This document shows positions 23,891 to 34,919 of a DNA stretch of 64,000 nt, one piece after another. Numbering within the stretch: the stretch's first letter is position 1; each line of letters starts with the position of its first letter. The notes under the pieces are model-generated. The model was not told the DNA's origin and did no database searches. It saw only the letters and a program-made list of their open reading frames with translations. Position numbers and translations under genes: made by a program. Source of the DNA: Taudactylus pleione (lineage: Eukaryota > Chordata > Amphibia > Anura > Myobatrachidae); contig JAUIMM010000015.1 of the NCBI GenBank assembly GCA_031769625.1, positions 31,693,501 through 31,757,500 of the forward strand, written 5' to 3'.

Positions 23891-24362
23891 CTTACTGTAC
23901 ATTGGCCGCATTTGCACGCCAACTTCAAACTCCGTCCTGGCTATCTTTGCGCAGGCAGCTATAAATACAAAACACAACTGAGTTGTGAGAATAAATGGTG
24001 AAGATTAAATCAACAACCATTCATTGAATTTAGTTTTGTCTGTTGATTAAAGGACAAAACCTTGCAGAAACCAACACAGGCTGGACAAATTTGTTCTACA
24101 ATTCTGATTGCAATTTGATGTACTACGATTGTCTGTTTTTCCACATATGGAAATTCAAATCCAGGATAGAAATATTAATATACTGCTAGCTCTGATCAAG
24201 TCAACGAACAACTATTTTTAACTGAAATAACACACACACATGCATCCGTGCCCTAAATTTGATGAACAAAGTAATTCTTAAGCATTTTTATTGATTTCTC
24301 TATTGTGTGGTCAATTTTTGTAACATTGTTAACTGAGTCTCTGTTTGATTTATGCTGAGCTT
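23891..24362. other. No gene recognised
   Basis: Unassigned AT-rich DNA. Confidence 0.4.
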
Positions 24363-24364
24363 AC

Positions 24365-24427
<63 letters not shown>
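24363..24427. repeat. (AT)n(AC)n microsatellite
   Basis: A short AT run followed by an uninterrupted AC run of more than 20 repeats. Confidence 0.95.
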
Positions 24428-24430
<3 letters not shown>

Positions 24431-24594
24431 ACACTAAAATAATAATCATCAAAAAAAGAAAATGGCCACTCAAATATACAAAATGACAGCAAACCAAGAA
24501 AAAAAAAAAACACTTGCACATACCGTATCAGCAACCTAAAGAACGCCCCGGAGATACGCGTGTGTATATGCGTACATACATCAACACTATACAA

Positions 24595-24840
24595 TCAGCA
24601 AAGGAAATTACTGCATGTGTTTATGGCCTGCGAGTGGGCCAGGAGGTCCTGGGTCCGATGCCTCAGATCAGACCACCGCCGCTCCAGCTGGACGATGGTG
24701 CGGCGACAGCCTAGGCGGCACAGTCGCCTCCACATATGCCCACACCTTAGTGACATTCCTAATAAATTTGTCCGCAGGCTCCCTGCGACTGAAGCTTGTG
24801 GCTCGCATGATGGCAATGGCAAATAATACAGTGTGCATAC
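24595..24840 (-). pseudogene. Relic of Harbinger accessory gene 2, exon 1
   Basis: On the minus strand 'VQLERRWSDLRHRTQDLLAH' matches the 'GQLERRWSDLHRRSPRLL' segment of the accessory gene at 13789-15156, and an upstream 'RCGHMWRRLCRLGCRR' corresponds to 'AYAEVWRRLRNLGYHR'. The start is near a 'MRATSFSRRE'-like reading at about 24807, but the frame changes between the two parts. It marks a second Harbinger-type element. Confidence 0.7.
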
Positions 24841-24900
24841 TTTATATAAACTCTGGTGATATCTGATTGGCTGTCCCCATAAAAATGGCTGCTCATGACG

Positions 24901-25420
24901 AGACAGTAGTTATTGTTTTATTCGGAATGGGATTGAAATCTCGACAGTGTCTGGCCGAAGGAAGGAAATCCCGACAGAGGCAGGTAAATAACCTAACCCT
25001 AACCTCCCCCTTAGTGCCTAACCCTAACCTCCCACCAGGGGTGCCTAAACCTAACCCCCCCTACCAGCACCCTAAACCTAACCCACCTGGGGGGTTGCCG
25101 AACCCTAACCTCCCCCTGGTGGCACCTAACCCTAACCTTCCCTTCCCCTAGGCTAACCCTAAACATCCCTGGGGGTGCCTAACCCTAATTCCCCCCTCCA
25201 CTAGTGTATGGTGGCTTCTCAGGTGCCGGCAAGGGATGCCTTGTATTGGGCGGCCGTGATGGTACATACTTACAGCCCTAAGTGGGGTGAATATGTTGTG
25301 GACAATGGAGGAGGTGCCCCTTCAGAGCTGGAACCCGGTGGAAGGCGTCTCCATTGTCTCCCATAGTTCTGCCCCTGGTCTTACCCAGTGCCTGACAAGA
25401 CAGTAGTTATTGTTTTATTC
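24901..25420. mobile_element. Element with telomere-like interior, flanked by direct repeats
   Basis: About 24990-25190 is a chain of diverged 'cctaaccctaacctccc' units joined by 'ggggtgcc' linkers. The outer part has 'atctcgacagtgtctggccg' and 'aatcccgacag' motifs like the similar elements at 42310-42785, 52950-53250 and 60715-61230. A 23-bp direct repeat (24901-24923 and 25398-25420, core 'cagtagttattgttttatt') brackets it. Confidence 0.6.
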
Positions 25421-25668
25421 TAGTTACAGGTAACTCCAAATGTACTTACAATCGCCACACAGATGTCTTACCCAGTGCCAGAGAAGTCATACGCATGTGT
25501 GACATAATGAAGATCCAATGGAAAGTGGGTCTAACTTGGAAGGATGGTTTTATAGGCGTATATTAATTTCGGATATACGCATATTGATTGCATATGTAAG
25601 CGGGCGCTTTTCCATGCGTTCGCTTATGCCTATAATTAGCCTCAGCTGGTTTTAGAACTGCGGCAGTT

Positions 25669-26979
25669 ATGGAGGAAGAGTGTTACTCTGTGGATGACTG
25701 CTATTCAGTGATACACAACTTTTTGGAAGAATTTGGAAGGGAAGTGTCAGATGAAAATCTGCATTTGGACACACTTGCAGATGTGGATGGTGATACTATG
25801 GCTGTGGCTACATCAGATGTTCCTCCTCCAAACACATCACCTCCAAATATGTCTGCCACAACAGCAGAATATAATTCATCATCATCATATGGCAAGATAC
25901 AAGATCTAAGTGTTAGTGGGATGGTAACTAATATGTTTATACAAGAGGCACTTACCAGATTTTATAGTGGGACCAATGTTCTACTTATAGCTCATGAACA
26001 GAACTCGCTTGAAATTTGCAACAAAATAAATTCTGAGCACTTCCAGGATTATACAACAACATACCTGTGGAAAAGGTAAGAATTTTAAACAACAATATAA
26101 CACCCAAAAAAAAACCAAATAGTCTCATACCGGTAAATTTAAAAAAATAACAGTTTTTGTTGTTAATTTTAATATAAGAAAAAATGCGTTGTTATAGATG
26201 TTAAACACTCGACTTTTAACATACAAAGAAAATGATTTTAATAATTCTCCCCAAAAAAACACCTATTAGATGGAGTGACCTTCGCAGCCGACTTCGGACA
26301 AAGATAAAATCCCGGATCAAGCACCAAAAAGGGCCAGGGGGTCCCCTCCCTGAGATCTTGCAATTGAACCAAAAGGATCCAGACCTATTACATCTGGTGT
26401 TGCCTGCCAAAGATGCACCACATGCTGTGTCTGGTAATTTTTTTTTAAAGCCCTGTCTCTGTATCTGTCTTTTTAGGTGTCAATTCCAATTTTTTTTTTT
26501 AGGAGATGTTGAGTCTAAAAGGCTGCAGTTGGATGGAGGGGACACAACCTTCATCATCTGTGTCACCCCCATCCACCATAGCCACCCTTGCCCAAGTCAT
26601 CGATGAGTTTAGGGTGGTAGTGGACCGACAGACTGCAGCCATTGAGGACATGCACAAAACAATCCAGACCAGCATGGGGGAGCAAACCTCTGTTCTAAGG
26701 GAAATCAACCAAGATCTCAGGGAGATAAAGATCGACTTCCTGGCCCAAATGAGTGCTCAAAGGAGATGGACCAGTGCCCTGCACTGGCAGGAACCAGCTA
26801 TGGCCAGGGTACACAAAGGTCTACCCGGATCCAGGATTTTTCTTCTCCTGAGTCGGCTGCGAAGTGTTAGTCCCCAGAAAGATTTTTGTTGCAAATTTCA
26901 AACCAGATCATTCCATGAGCTTTGGGAACATTTGCCTGCTAATAGATCCGAATACTTGAATAAGTTTGAGGAAAGATAA
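25669..26979 (+). CDS. Myb/SANT-like accessory gene of a second Harbinger element
   Basis: Three exons are inferred on the plus strand: 25669-26075, 26270-26433 and from 26503 on. Exon 1 begins with an acidic segment, a Ser/Pro-rich linker, then helices ('TNMFIQEALTRFYSG', 'SLEICNKINSEHFQDY'). The splice joins 'LWKR' to 'WSDLRSRLRTKIKSRI', exactly where the intron of the gene at 9259-10403 lies (before 'WSDFKYRL'), followed by a basic/Gly-Pro stretch 'KHQKGPGGPLPEI'. The last exon has a coiled-coil-like stretch ('VVVDRQTAAIEDMHKTI', 'LREINQDLREIKIDFL') but in another frame than the splice predicts, so a 1-bp shift or a different junction near 26503-26535 is needed. It is much diverged from gene 1. 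No transposase is seen beside it. The likely role is DNA binding for transposition. Confidence 0.65.
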
Positions 26980-27797
26980 GCACCCTGTTAAGTGATGGAA
27001 TATTGCTAGTTCACCAGGGGTTAAAGGAAAGGAGGGGGCGTAGCCAGGATTGTGTCCATCAAAAATAATAGCCTATGGCAGCAATAAAGGGCAGGGCCCC
27101 TACTGTTCATTATAAATAGTCTGGAAGAGGAGACATGTTCCTCTTTTCCAGTTCGGGGACCAGGCTGGGCTGAGTATCACCATTTAGTGCTATTTCTCTG
27201 CAATTCATCTGTCCCACTGTCTATTTTACAGCTGCTCCCTCCCTTCCCTCCCTCCATCTCCAGCCAACTTCTCCCCTGTGTCCTTACACCCTTTGCTTTT
27301 TCCCAGCAACCCCTTTTCTGCCCAACACCCCCCCCTGCTTCTGCCCAGGCATCCCCTCTTCCCTTTCAGCTCCCACCATCCGGCTCCCTCACCGTGCCGC
27401 TTACTCAAGCGTCCGGACCCCTCGCCACCGTAGTCGCTTTCCCAGGCATGACTGGCACCATACAGCAGAGCGAGATGCCAAACCTGCCTCCTCTCGAAGA
27501 GCCAGCCCTCTGTCCTCTCTCCACTCGCCGCCTACATCACGGGGGCTCCATAAGCTCACAGGACCCCCCACCTGCTTGCACACCCACATCCTCCCTACCC
27601 AGGCCTCACCACGTTCCTCTCCAATGGCGGGCTCCACCCCCAACATCCCAGAGGCCATTTTAGCCCCAGCCAGCAGCAGCCACCTTGTACACCGGTGTAC
27701 AAGCAACATCAAAAAAAAAAAAAGTGTGTTTTAAAATTTCCACAGCAGTCTCATCTGCCAAGAAAAGTTTTACAATTGGCTCATGAAAGAGTAGGAA
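26980..27797. other. Pro/Ser-rich ORF region of unknown nature
   Basis: An ORF at 27187-27663 (plus) is strongly C-rich and would encode a Pro/Ser/Leu-rich chain without a known domain. It could be the gag-like 5' part of the DIRS-like relic that follows, or non-coding polypyrimidine DNA. An AT-rich piece follows. Confidence 0.3.
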
Positions 27798-29300
27798 TTG
27801 GCACTTGCCATTCCATATTTGAAAAAAAAAAAAATTATTTATAATGTTTTAAACTTTGCAAACATTCCCATAATCCCCCTGCCCCCTCCATTTGCTCCCC
27901 CTCCTTTTGCCATCACCCCCCTGCAATATGCCTTGGCCCCGGGTTTCCCCTACCTGAGTTTCAATAATGCCCAGGGAGTCGGGCGTATGTATAGGAGTAT
28001 TTACATGCAGTGTGGTAACGGCCATTGGCCAGCAATGCAGCCGTTTTTGGCCGTGCACAACCAGGTTGAGGGGATAACGATACGAGCAGCAAGGGGGTAT
28101 TAAATCAGGCACCCCCGCCTATTGATGCGAGTGAACCGCGTGAGTGATTGCTATCCCCCTTTGGAGGAAGCGGTCTGTTTTGTTAAAAGGTTTTATTTGG
28201 GTTGACGCTTGCTTTTAACGCACAATATGTAAGTCGTAACCGAATGGAATCTTCAGTCCATACGCGATCACCCGGAAGTCGTTTGTTGTGGATTGGTAGC
28301 GGAGGTTAGATTGGGGCGCATGTGTTGTCTTTCCCTTGAGGGGGTTATGCATCTTGTATTTGGGTTTTGTACCTAAGAGAGTGACGAGCGAGTTTAGGTT
28401 GGTCCAGCATCTTTCCTAGCCAGAAGGCTGATCTGTCAGCGATGCGTTCGATCCGGCAGTTTGCCGAGCGGTTTACCAATCCTTGGGATTTGGTTTTCCG
28501 CTGCACCACACGCTAAACTGGATATCAGATCCACTTTCTGATTATGCCATTTTCCCCATATATGGGATGTACAGTCACTGAGGCTTATTCTTTAGATAAG
28601 TGCTTTCCAACGGGTTGTTCTGTTTACTGTTCCGTTTGCAAGGTGCGTGCAAACACGTACATGTCAAGGGTGGGTGGTTCACTATTGGGATGATTTAATT
28701 GTTACTGGGGCCAGACAGCGTTTTTTTGTGCAGGGATTTGCTTTTCATTACAGGCTCTTTTATAGATTTCTAGGCGTACCTTTTTTTTTCCACGGCAGGA
28801 CCAGGGGCCTGCTTTTACGCATTTGTCCTATATGGGGATAGATATAGACACTTTGCTCGGTCTTTGCCGATCGCTTTTGGATAAAGTTAGTGAATTGTAG
28901 AAATTATTGGGGAGGTGTCACTAAAAGCAATTTCAATCGCTTCTAGGCCTTTTGAATTTGGATTGTAGAGTATTACCCTTGGGCAGGAAATTTTGTAGTC
29001 GTTTGGGACACATCACAGCCAGGATAACAAAATCTCAAAATGTTTCGCTTAGCTCTGGATTTCTGGGAGGACCTGCACATTTGGTTTGGTGATTTTTTAG
29101 GAGTTTAATGGATTTTAGAATTGTCTACCAACTCCGGTAGACAATTACGAACTTCAGTTGTTTAAGGACGCATCTAGTTATGCAGCTTTCAAGGCGTTCT
29201 CGGAGGGCGAATTGTGCGTGGAAGATTCTTGGAGGCGGCAAGATCTACTTGCCAGTATGCTGTTTTTTGGAGTTGTTTCCAATCATGGTTACAGGCGATA
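27798..29300 (+). pseudogene. DIRS-like retroelement relic: reverse transcriptase and RNase H
   Basis: Reading all plus frames gives, in order, pieces matching DIRS1-type polymerases: 'LQSIRDHPEVVCCGLVAEV' near 28250, 'KLDIRSTF' near 28515, 'KCFPTGCSVYC' near 28600, the RT core 'HYWDDLIVTGA' near 28680 (YxDD type), 'MGIDIDTLLGLCRSLLDKV' near 28830, 'QSLLGLLNLDCRVLPLGRKF' near 28940, and RNase H-like 'LELFPIM' near 29270. Many stops and frameshifts separate them. DIRS elements use a tyrosine recombinase rather than an integrase; none was found here, so the copy is 3'-truncated. Vertebrate DIRS are common in amphibians and fish. Confidence 0.7.
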
Positions 29301-29332
29301 TACTCATATATCTAGATACACACACATACATA

Positions 29333-29337
<5 letters not shown>

Positions 29338-29366
<29 letters not shown>
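29338..29366. repeat. (AT)n microsatellite
   Basis: An uninterrupted AT run; shorter AT runs follow to about 29420. Confidence 0.9.
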
Positions 29367-29370
<4 letters not shown>

Positions 29371-30055
29371 AGCAGATCTTAGTGTATGAAATCAATATAA
29401 ATACTGTATATATATATATAGCAATACACATGCTAATATAGCTAGCGTTATGGAGAAATTAATATGCAAAATATATATGTATGTGACTGAAATTTTTTAA
29501 ATCAAAGGGCTGTGTCTGGGCGTCATGCAGCCAGTGAGAGCCATGTGGGGCGTAGGGCCTCCCTTCGACTCTTGCTGCACAGAGTTTTATCAGTGAGGCA
29601 TGTGAGAGACTTAACTGCTGAGGAGTGGATCTGAAATATATATTTATTTAACTTTTTTTATTTAGTAGGTATGTGTTTTTTTTACCAGAAAGGATTCCAT
29701 CCTGCCTAGTATTCACCAGAATTAACTCTTTTTAGTAAATTAGTCAAAAAGAAAGATGGCCCTGCTCGTGAAAGCTAATATTCAAAAGGAAAAAATTTAA
29801 GTGGTGGCACGAGGAGGTGACATGAAGAAGGTAAGTATATAGGGAGGTAGGCAGGGTAACAAGGGCGGTATTAATTATATAGAAATAAAGGAGCATATTT
29901 TACTACAAGGATGGCTTAATTCTCAAAAATGATAATGAATGACTAGATATATTATTGGAATTTATCCTTTTTACAGCTTTATCTGGAAGATCTTAATGCT
30001 TATGTTCACATTTCTTAGTTTTATTATTTTATTTAATTTACAATTATAATGAACT
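29367..30055. other. Diverged duplicate of 37180-37463, no gene
   Basis: About 29820-30055 resembles 37190-37463 (shared 'aatgactagatat', 'tgttcacatttctta', 'tttaatttacaattataatg'), and both are followed by a Harbinger-type end. No coding sequence is recognised. Confidence 0.55.
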
Positions 30056-30205
30056 ATGGCCCTCATTCAGAGGCGGTCGCAAGAAGTGAGCGCTCGCTCT
30101 GAATGAGTGCGGCTGCTTGACTTTTCAAGTGCGACCTCCTGGTCGCTAGCTAAGCTGTGGGCTACCACCCACAGCTTTAGCGACCAACCAGGTTGATGGT
30201 CGCGA
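30056..30205. mobile_element. Harbinger-type MITE, shortened
   Basis: Starts with 'ggccctcattcagaggcgg', contains the 'gcgctcgctctgaatgagtg' inverse end and subterminal 'gcgacc...ggtcgc' hairpins as in 37464-38012. Confidence 0.6.
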
Positions 30206-30278
30206 TGATACAATGGTGGAGTATTCCCCAAAGAGGTGGAACAAAGAGTATATAATGATAAAGTTTAAACAATCACAG

Positions 30279-31612
30279 TGTCAGGGTTCAGCCTAGGATC
30301 GGCTATCTCTTACCTCCGTGCCGGCTTCCCCTGACTTCCTTGTGGTCAGACGCCTGGTGCTGTGAGAGGTGAGATGCTGAGTATTCTACCTTAGGTGCTT
30401 TTGCAGACTTCCATGGTCGGCTGTGTGTTTTGGGGATCGGAGTTCCCATCATGGGCGCCGCCATGACAGTTCCTCTCATGTGACAGTCCTCCTAACCAAT
30501 GGTAGCATGATCTCAGTCAGCTGACGATGTGCTCCAATAATCTGCTACCCCTGGGTATAAATCCGACCCCAGAACTTCAGGAAGATGCTGTTCAACTTCG
30601 TTATTCCAAGTGCCTGTGTTACTCCCACTGTTGCTCTGTGCTAAATCCTTCAGCATGTTGCTTCAGCCTGCTCACAGTTTTCCAGTTTCCTGTATTAGCT
30701 TCCATGCTAACCCTTACTCTGAGACTTTAGCTTTCTCACAGTACTTCAGTGTTTCATGTCCCTTCCCTGTGTGTCTTTGTATATGTGCTGCTAATTCTAT
30801 TGCAGCTTTCCTGTGGCTATTACCCTGTGTCACTGAGGTGTCAGATTACCTGCTAGTACTAATTAGCTCACAGCTGGACCTCCAGCACTCTCCTAGTAAT
30901 TGCCTTTGTCCAGTACCAGCATTACTAGCTTCCCCAGTTTATTCCTGCCTTCCCTCTGTGTTTTACTGTGTTTATCAGTTCCAGAATCTGTTGCAGTTCC
31001 TGTACATTTTCCTGTGTTTCCAAGCTAGCCTGCGACTGGGTTTACTACATGTGCCTGTGTCCACTTCTCTCTGTGTCTTGTTTGTGCAGTCAAAACCTAC
31101 ATTTATAGCTTTCCAGTGCATGTTGGTGTTCTTTGCTCTGTGTCTTGTCTCTGCAAATCAGCTCTAAACATATCTAGCAATTCACAATATATGCCTCTGT
31201 TTTTCTGTGCAATCAGCACTTGGATTTCTTAGTGATTCTCAGTACACTTTCCAGTATTCCTATGCTAGCCTGTGATTAGGATCCCTAAACAGCGTTTCAA
31301 TATCTAAGCATCCAGTTTACCTCCTGTGCTCTAGCATTTGCTTCGTTAAATATAGTTTCAGGTCTTCTGCCATTCCCAGGTACCTGTCCAGAGGGCCACG
31401 ACCTGCTCACTTGGTGCAGCGGAAAACCAAATCCCAATTGGAGGGGTCACTGGAGAAAACCACCAAGTGAGTTAGACTCCGCGCCTCTGGGCAGGTCTAG
31501 CCAAACCTGTGTTTGGCTGCAACTAGGAGACCTAGTCCAGTCACTTCCCAGGTCACCCGAACCCCCCGGCTTACCGTCCTCCACAGAGGAATATTTGCAT
31601 TGGATCGTGACA
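30279..31612 (+). repeat. 5' LTR
   Basis: Starts TGTCAGGGTTCAGCC and ends GGATCGTGACA. A TATA box (TATAAA, 30556-30561) lies downstream of the start, so transcription probably begins near 30585. Compared with the 3' LTR it has two extra short blocks (about 9 bp near 30780 and about 30 bp near 31500) and scattered substitutions. The 185-codon ORF within it is not a known protein. Confidence 0.92.
30556..30561 (+). promoter_or_regulatory. TATA box of the 5' LTR
   Basis: TATAAA in a 'ctgggtataaatccgacc' context, repeated at 35197-35202 in the 3' LTR. Confidence 0.6.
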
Positions 31613-31631
31613 GTTTGAACAGCCCAAAAAT

Positions 31632-34600
31632 ATGCAAGCCACCGGGTTCCAGGGTGAAGCAGGTTTTCAGGATTTACTTTTTCGTGTGACTGCACAGGAG
31701 ACAGCTCTGCAATCTGTCAGACAGCAGCTGCAAGAACTCTCTAGTCAAATGATGGTGTTTCATTCGGTTCTAGCTGCTTTGTCCCCAGACACACCACAAG
31801 TTCCGCCAATGAATTCTGAACAGCTTCGTTCTGAAATTCCAATTACCTCTACTGATGAAAATGTTTCTGTGTATACTAGTGAACCTCTCAACTGTCCTCT
31901 GGTTTCCCAATTTTCTGATATTCCTTACCCTGAACCTTTCAAGAGTTTCTACTGGCTTTTAGAACAACTACAAAATCTCCGTCCCAAAATTTTTCGAGTT
32001 ATTCCCAAGCTTTCTAGTGTTACTCCTGACTTGACTAACAGCCCTTCCAAGCAAACTACAGTAAAGCATCAAAGTTTCCTGCGCCCTAAACTTACTGAGG
32101 TTGAACGTCAGCGACGCCGGGAACTGCATCTGTGTTTATATTGCGGTTATGATGATCACTTTCTTAAGGACTGTACTCTGCGCCCACTGAGAAGTGGTGG
32201 CAAGTCTGTGACTCCCAACATCTGTGCTTTCAGTTCTCCCCATCATTCATCAGTGATTTCCATTTCTTCAGTTACAGATAAGGAGGTGATGTCCACTAAG
32301 CAAAAGAAAGTTCAAGTTTTTGATTGGGGCCCTGTTACAAGATGCTTCAACCCTCGTCTAAGAAATATTGGGAGGATATTTCAACCTTCTAAAGTCAGGG
32401 ACACTACTCATTCCATTTCTACTGGTCACAGCCCGGATTCTGCCTGTTGCGGTCCCAGCCCGGATTTTGCCTGTTCCAGTTCCAGCCCGGATTTTGCCTG
32501 TTCCAGTTCCAGCCTGGATTCTGCCTGTTCCAGTCCCAGCCCGGATTCTGCCTGTTCCAGTCCCAGCCCAGACTCTGTTTTTCCCAATATGGGACTCCAG
32601 TCAGTAGCCCCAGGAGGGGTCCCAACTTCCTTACCCCAAGTGAGTGTTTCAAGTCTCGCACCCCAAGAGGGGGTCTCAAGTCTCGCACCCCAGGAGGGGG
32701 TCTCAAGTCTCGCACCCCAGGAGGGGGTCTGAAGTCTTGCACCCCAGGAGGGGGTCTCAAGTCTCGCACTCCAGCAGGGGGTCTCAAGTCTTGCACTCCA
32801 GCAGGGGGTCTCAAGTCTCGTACCCCAAGAGGGGGTTTCAAGTCTCTCACCCCAGGAGGGGGTTACAAGTACCGTGCCCCAGGAGAGGGCCATCGTTTCA
32901 AGTGTTAAGCCCCAAGAAAGGGTCTCAAGTTTCAAACCTCAAGAGGAGGTTTTGAGTCACTCACCCCAGGAGGAAGTCTCTGTTCTCGCATCCCAAAAGG
33001 GGGTTTCATGTTCCATACCCCGAAAGGAAAAGCCAAGTCTGCTTCCCCAGAAGGGGGTTTTAGGTCCCATACTCCAACAGGGAGTGTCAAGTTCTGTACT
33101 CAAGGAAGGGGCCTTAAGTCTCTCACCCCAGGAGGATGTTACAAGTTTTGTGCCCCAGGAGGGGGCGTTAATTTCAAGTCTTTTACCCCAGGAAGAGGTT
33201 ACAAGTGTTGTACCCTTGGAGAAGACTTTTGTTTCAAGTTTCACGCCCCAGGAGGGGGCCTTCGCTTCGAGTTTCACGCCCCAGGAAGGGGCCTTCGCTT
33301 CGAGTTTCACGCCCCAGGAGGGGGCTTTCATTTTGAGTTTCATGCCTCAAGGGGAGGCCTTCGTTTCAAGTCTTACACCCCAAGAAAGGGTCTTCATTTC
33401 AAGTGTTATTCCTCAGAAAGGGATTTCAAGTATCCTACCCCAGGAGGGGATTTCAAGTGTCTTACCCCAGGATGGGGTTCCCAGTGTTATACCCCGGGAG
33501 GGGATTTCAAGTGTTACGACCCAAGAGGAAATCCTTGTTTTAAGTTCTTTACCCTAGGAGGGGGTTTCAAGCCTCTTACCCCGAGAGAGGGTTCCTAGTG
33601 TCTTTCCCCAGGACGGGACTTCAAGTGTCTCACCTCAGGATGGGGTTTCCAGTGTTATTCCCCAAAAGGGACTTCCAAGTGTTTTACCCCAAAATGGGGT
33701 TTCAAGTATTATACTCCAAGATAGGATTCCTAGTGCCATTCCCCATGGGGGGATTTCGAGTATTACATTTCCGAAGGAGAGTGCAAGTGTCTTACACCAG
33801 GAGGGGTCTCAAGACTTGTACCCCAAGAACAAGGGTTTACAAGTGTTACTCCCCAAGATGGGGGTTCTAGTGTCATACCTCAGCAGGAGGCTACCAGTGT
33901 TACTCCTCAGGAGGGAGTCCCAAGTCTAACATCCTAAAAAGGAGTTTCAAAATCCGTATCCAGGGAAAGATCTCAAATTTCTTGCACCACGAAAGGATCT
34001 CCAGTTCTTTACTCAAGGAAGAGTCTTCAGGTGTTGTGTCAAAGTCAAACGTTTTAGTGCCCCATCATTTAAGAGGTTCACAAAATGACGCTACCACTAT
34101 ATCTATAGGTATCCCTCAGGATCCATCTGATGTTTCTATGCCCATTCTTTTTGATGGAGATATAACACAGTATTATGCCTTGGTGGATCATTTCATCGCT
34201 ATTATGAAATCCTCACCATGGTCTGAAATCTAATGTAGTAAAATTTATCATTTCATCTTTCCGAGGTAAAGCCTGGGACTGGGTTGAGCCTATTTATGAT
34301 TCAAAGGATCCGATGCTGTCAGATTTAGTAGCCTTTTCTGCGGGAGTAAATAAAAAGAATTTGGTCCAATTTATCCTGACAGTTCTCTCGGGAATACTCA
34401 TCTCAACAAAGCCTCAAGTTCTGGGGTACCACCCTCTACTATTAAGCTCAGATACATTTCTTTGAGTCCTTCTCAAATAGATCTGGTACAAGAACAACCT
34501 GTCCCGAAGGATAAGACTCAAGGAGGTATAAGGATGATGAATTATAATACAGATTCTGACTACGATCCTGAGTACGATGAAAAAATAATTTCAGCAGTTC

Positions 34601-34680
34601 CCGTGAAAGACACTTTGCAACGTAAGTCTTCTACTTCTAGTGGTTTGAAAAAGTCTCGGAAAAAGAAGAAGAGTCGATGA
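31632..34680 (+). pseudogene. Rearranged gag-like region with 27-bp repeats
   Basis: From ATG 31632 the frame encodes a helical N-terminus ('TAQETALQSVRQQLQELSSQ') as in Ty3/gypsy Gag, then a CCHC zinc knuckle near residue 168 (CLYCGYDDHFLKDC) after a basic 'EVERQRRRELH' stretch. Next come Ser/Pro-rich 11-residue repeats and a long 9- to 12-residue repeat ('VSSLAPQEG') from about 32640 to 33960. TGA at 32730-32732 and TAG at 33555-33557 interrupt the same frame. After a frame change a capsid-like part appears ('PILFDGDITQYYALVDHF' at about 34140, then, after another shift near 34225, 'GKAWDWVEPIYDS'). A basic tail ends at 34680 (KKSRKKKKSR). The knuckle-before-capsid order is the reverse of normal Gag. 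Confidence 0.75.
32640..33960. repeat. 27- to 36-bp tandem repeat inside the LTR element
   Basis: Units like 'gtctcaagtctcgcacccca' plus 'ggagggg' (27 bp) repeat at first almost exactly, later as longer, more diverged units. All three plus frames and the minus strand are open for long stretches because the unit is a multiple of three; overlapping ORFs here are repeat artefacts. Confidence 0.9.
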
Positions 34681-34919
34681 CTTCCTGGTGACCAACCTTT
34701 CTATGACAAGTTGACCATTTTTTCCAATTATTTAGTCCCAATTGAAGTTTGAGAGACCATCTGGTAGTTGTTTACCTTGTTCTTCTAATCTTCAAAAACA
34801 TCTTATGTCTTCAAAGATTTTTGACTTTCCTGTGTTTTCAAGTATTTTTTGTGTCTTTCTGAGGAGTTCCAGCTGAGCTTTTATGGGTGTTCGGTGCCCA
34901 CCCTAAAAGGAGGGGGTAC

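Noticed and set aside
30610..31167. 185-codon ORF, repeated as 183 codons at 35251-35802
   Set aside because: It lies in both LTRs, has no known domain and differs by an in-frame indel only because the two LTRs differ; treated as LTR sequence.
31613..31640. Primer-binding site after the 5' LTR
   Set aside because: The sequence 'gtttgaacagcccaaaa' does not start with TGG and I could not match it to a tRNA 3' end.
32419..33343. Long ORFs on the minus strand and in other plus frames within the LTR element
   Set aside because: The 27-bp repeat is open in most frames; only the frame continuous with the zinc knuckle is meaningful.
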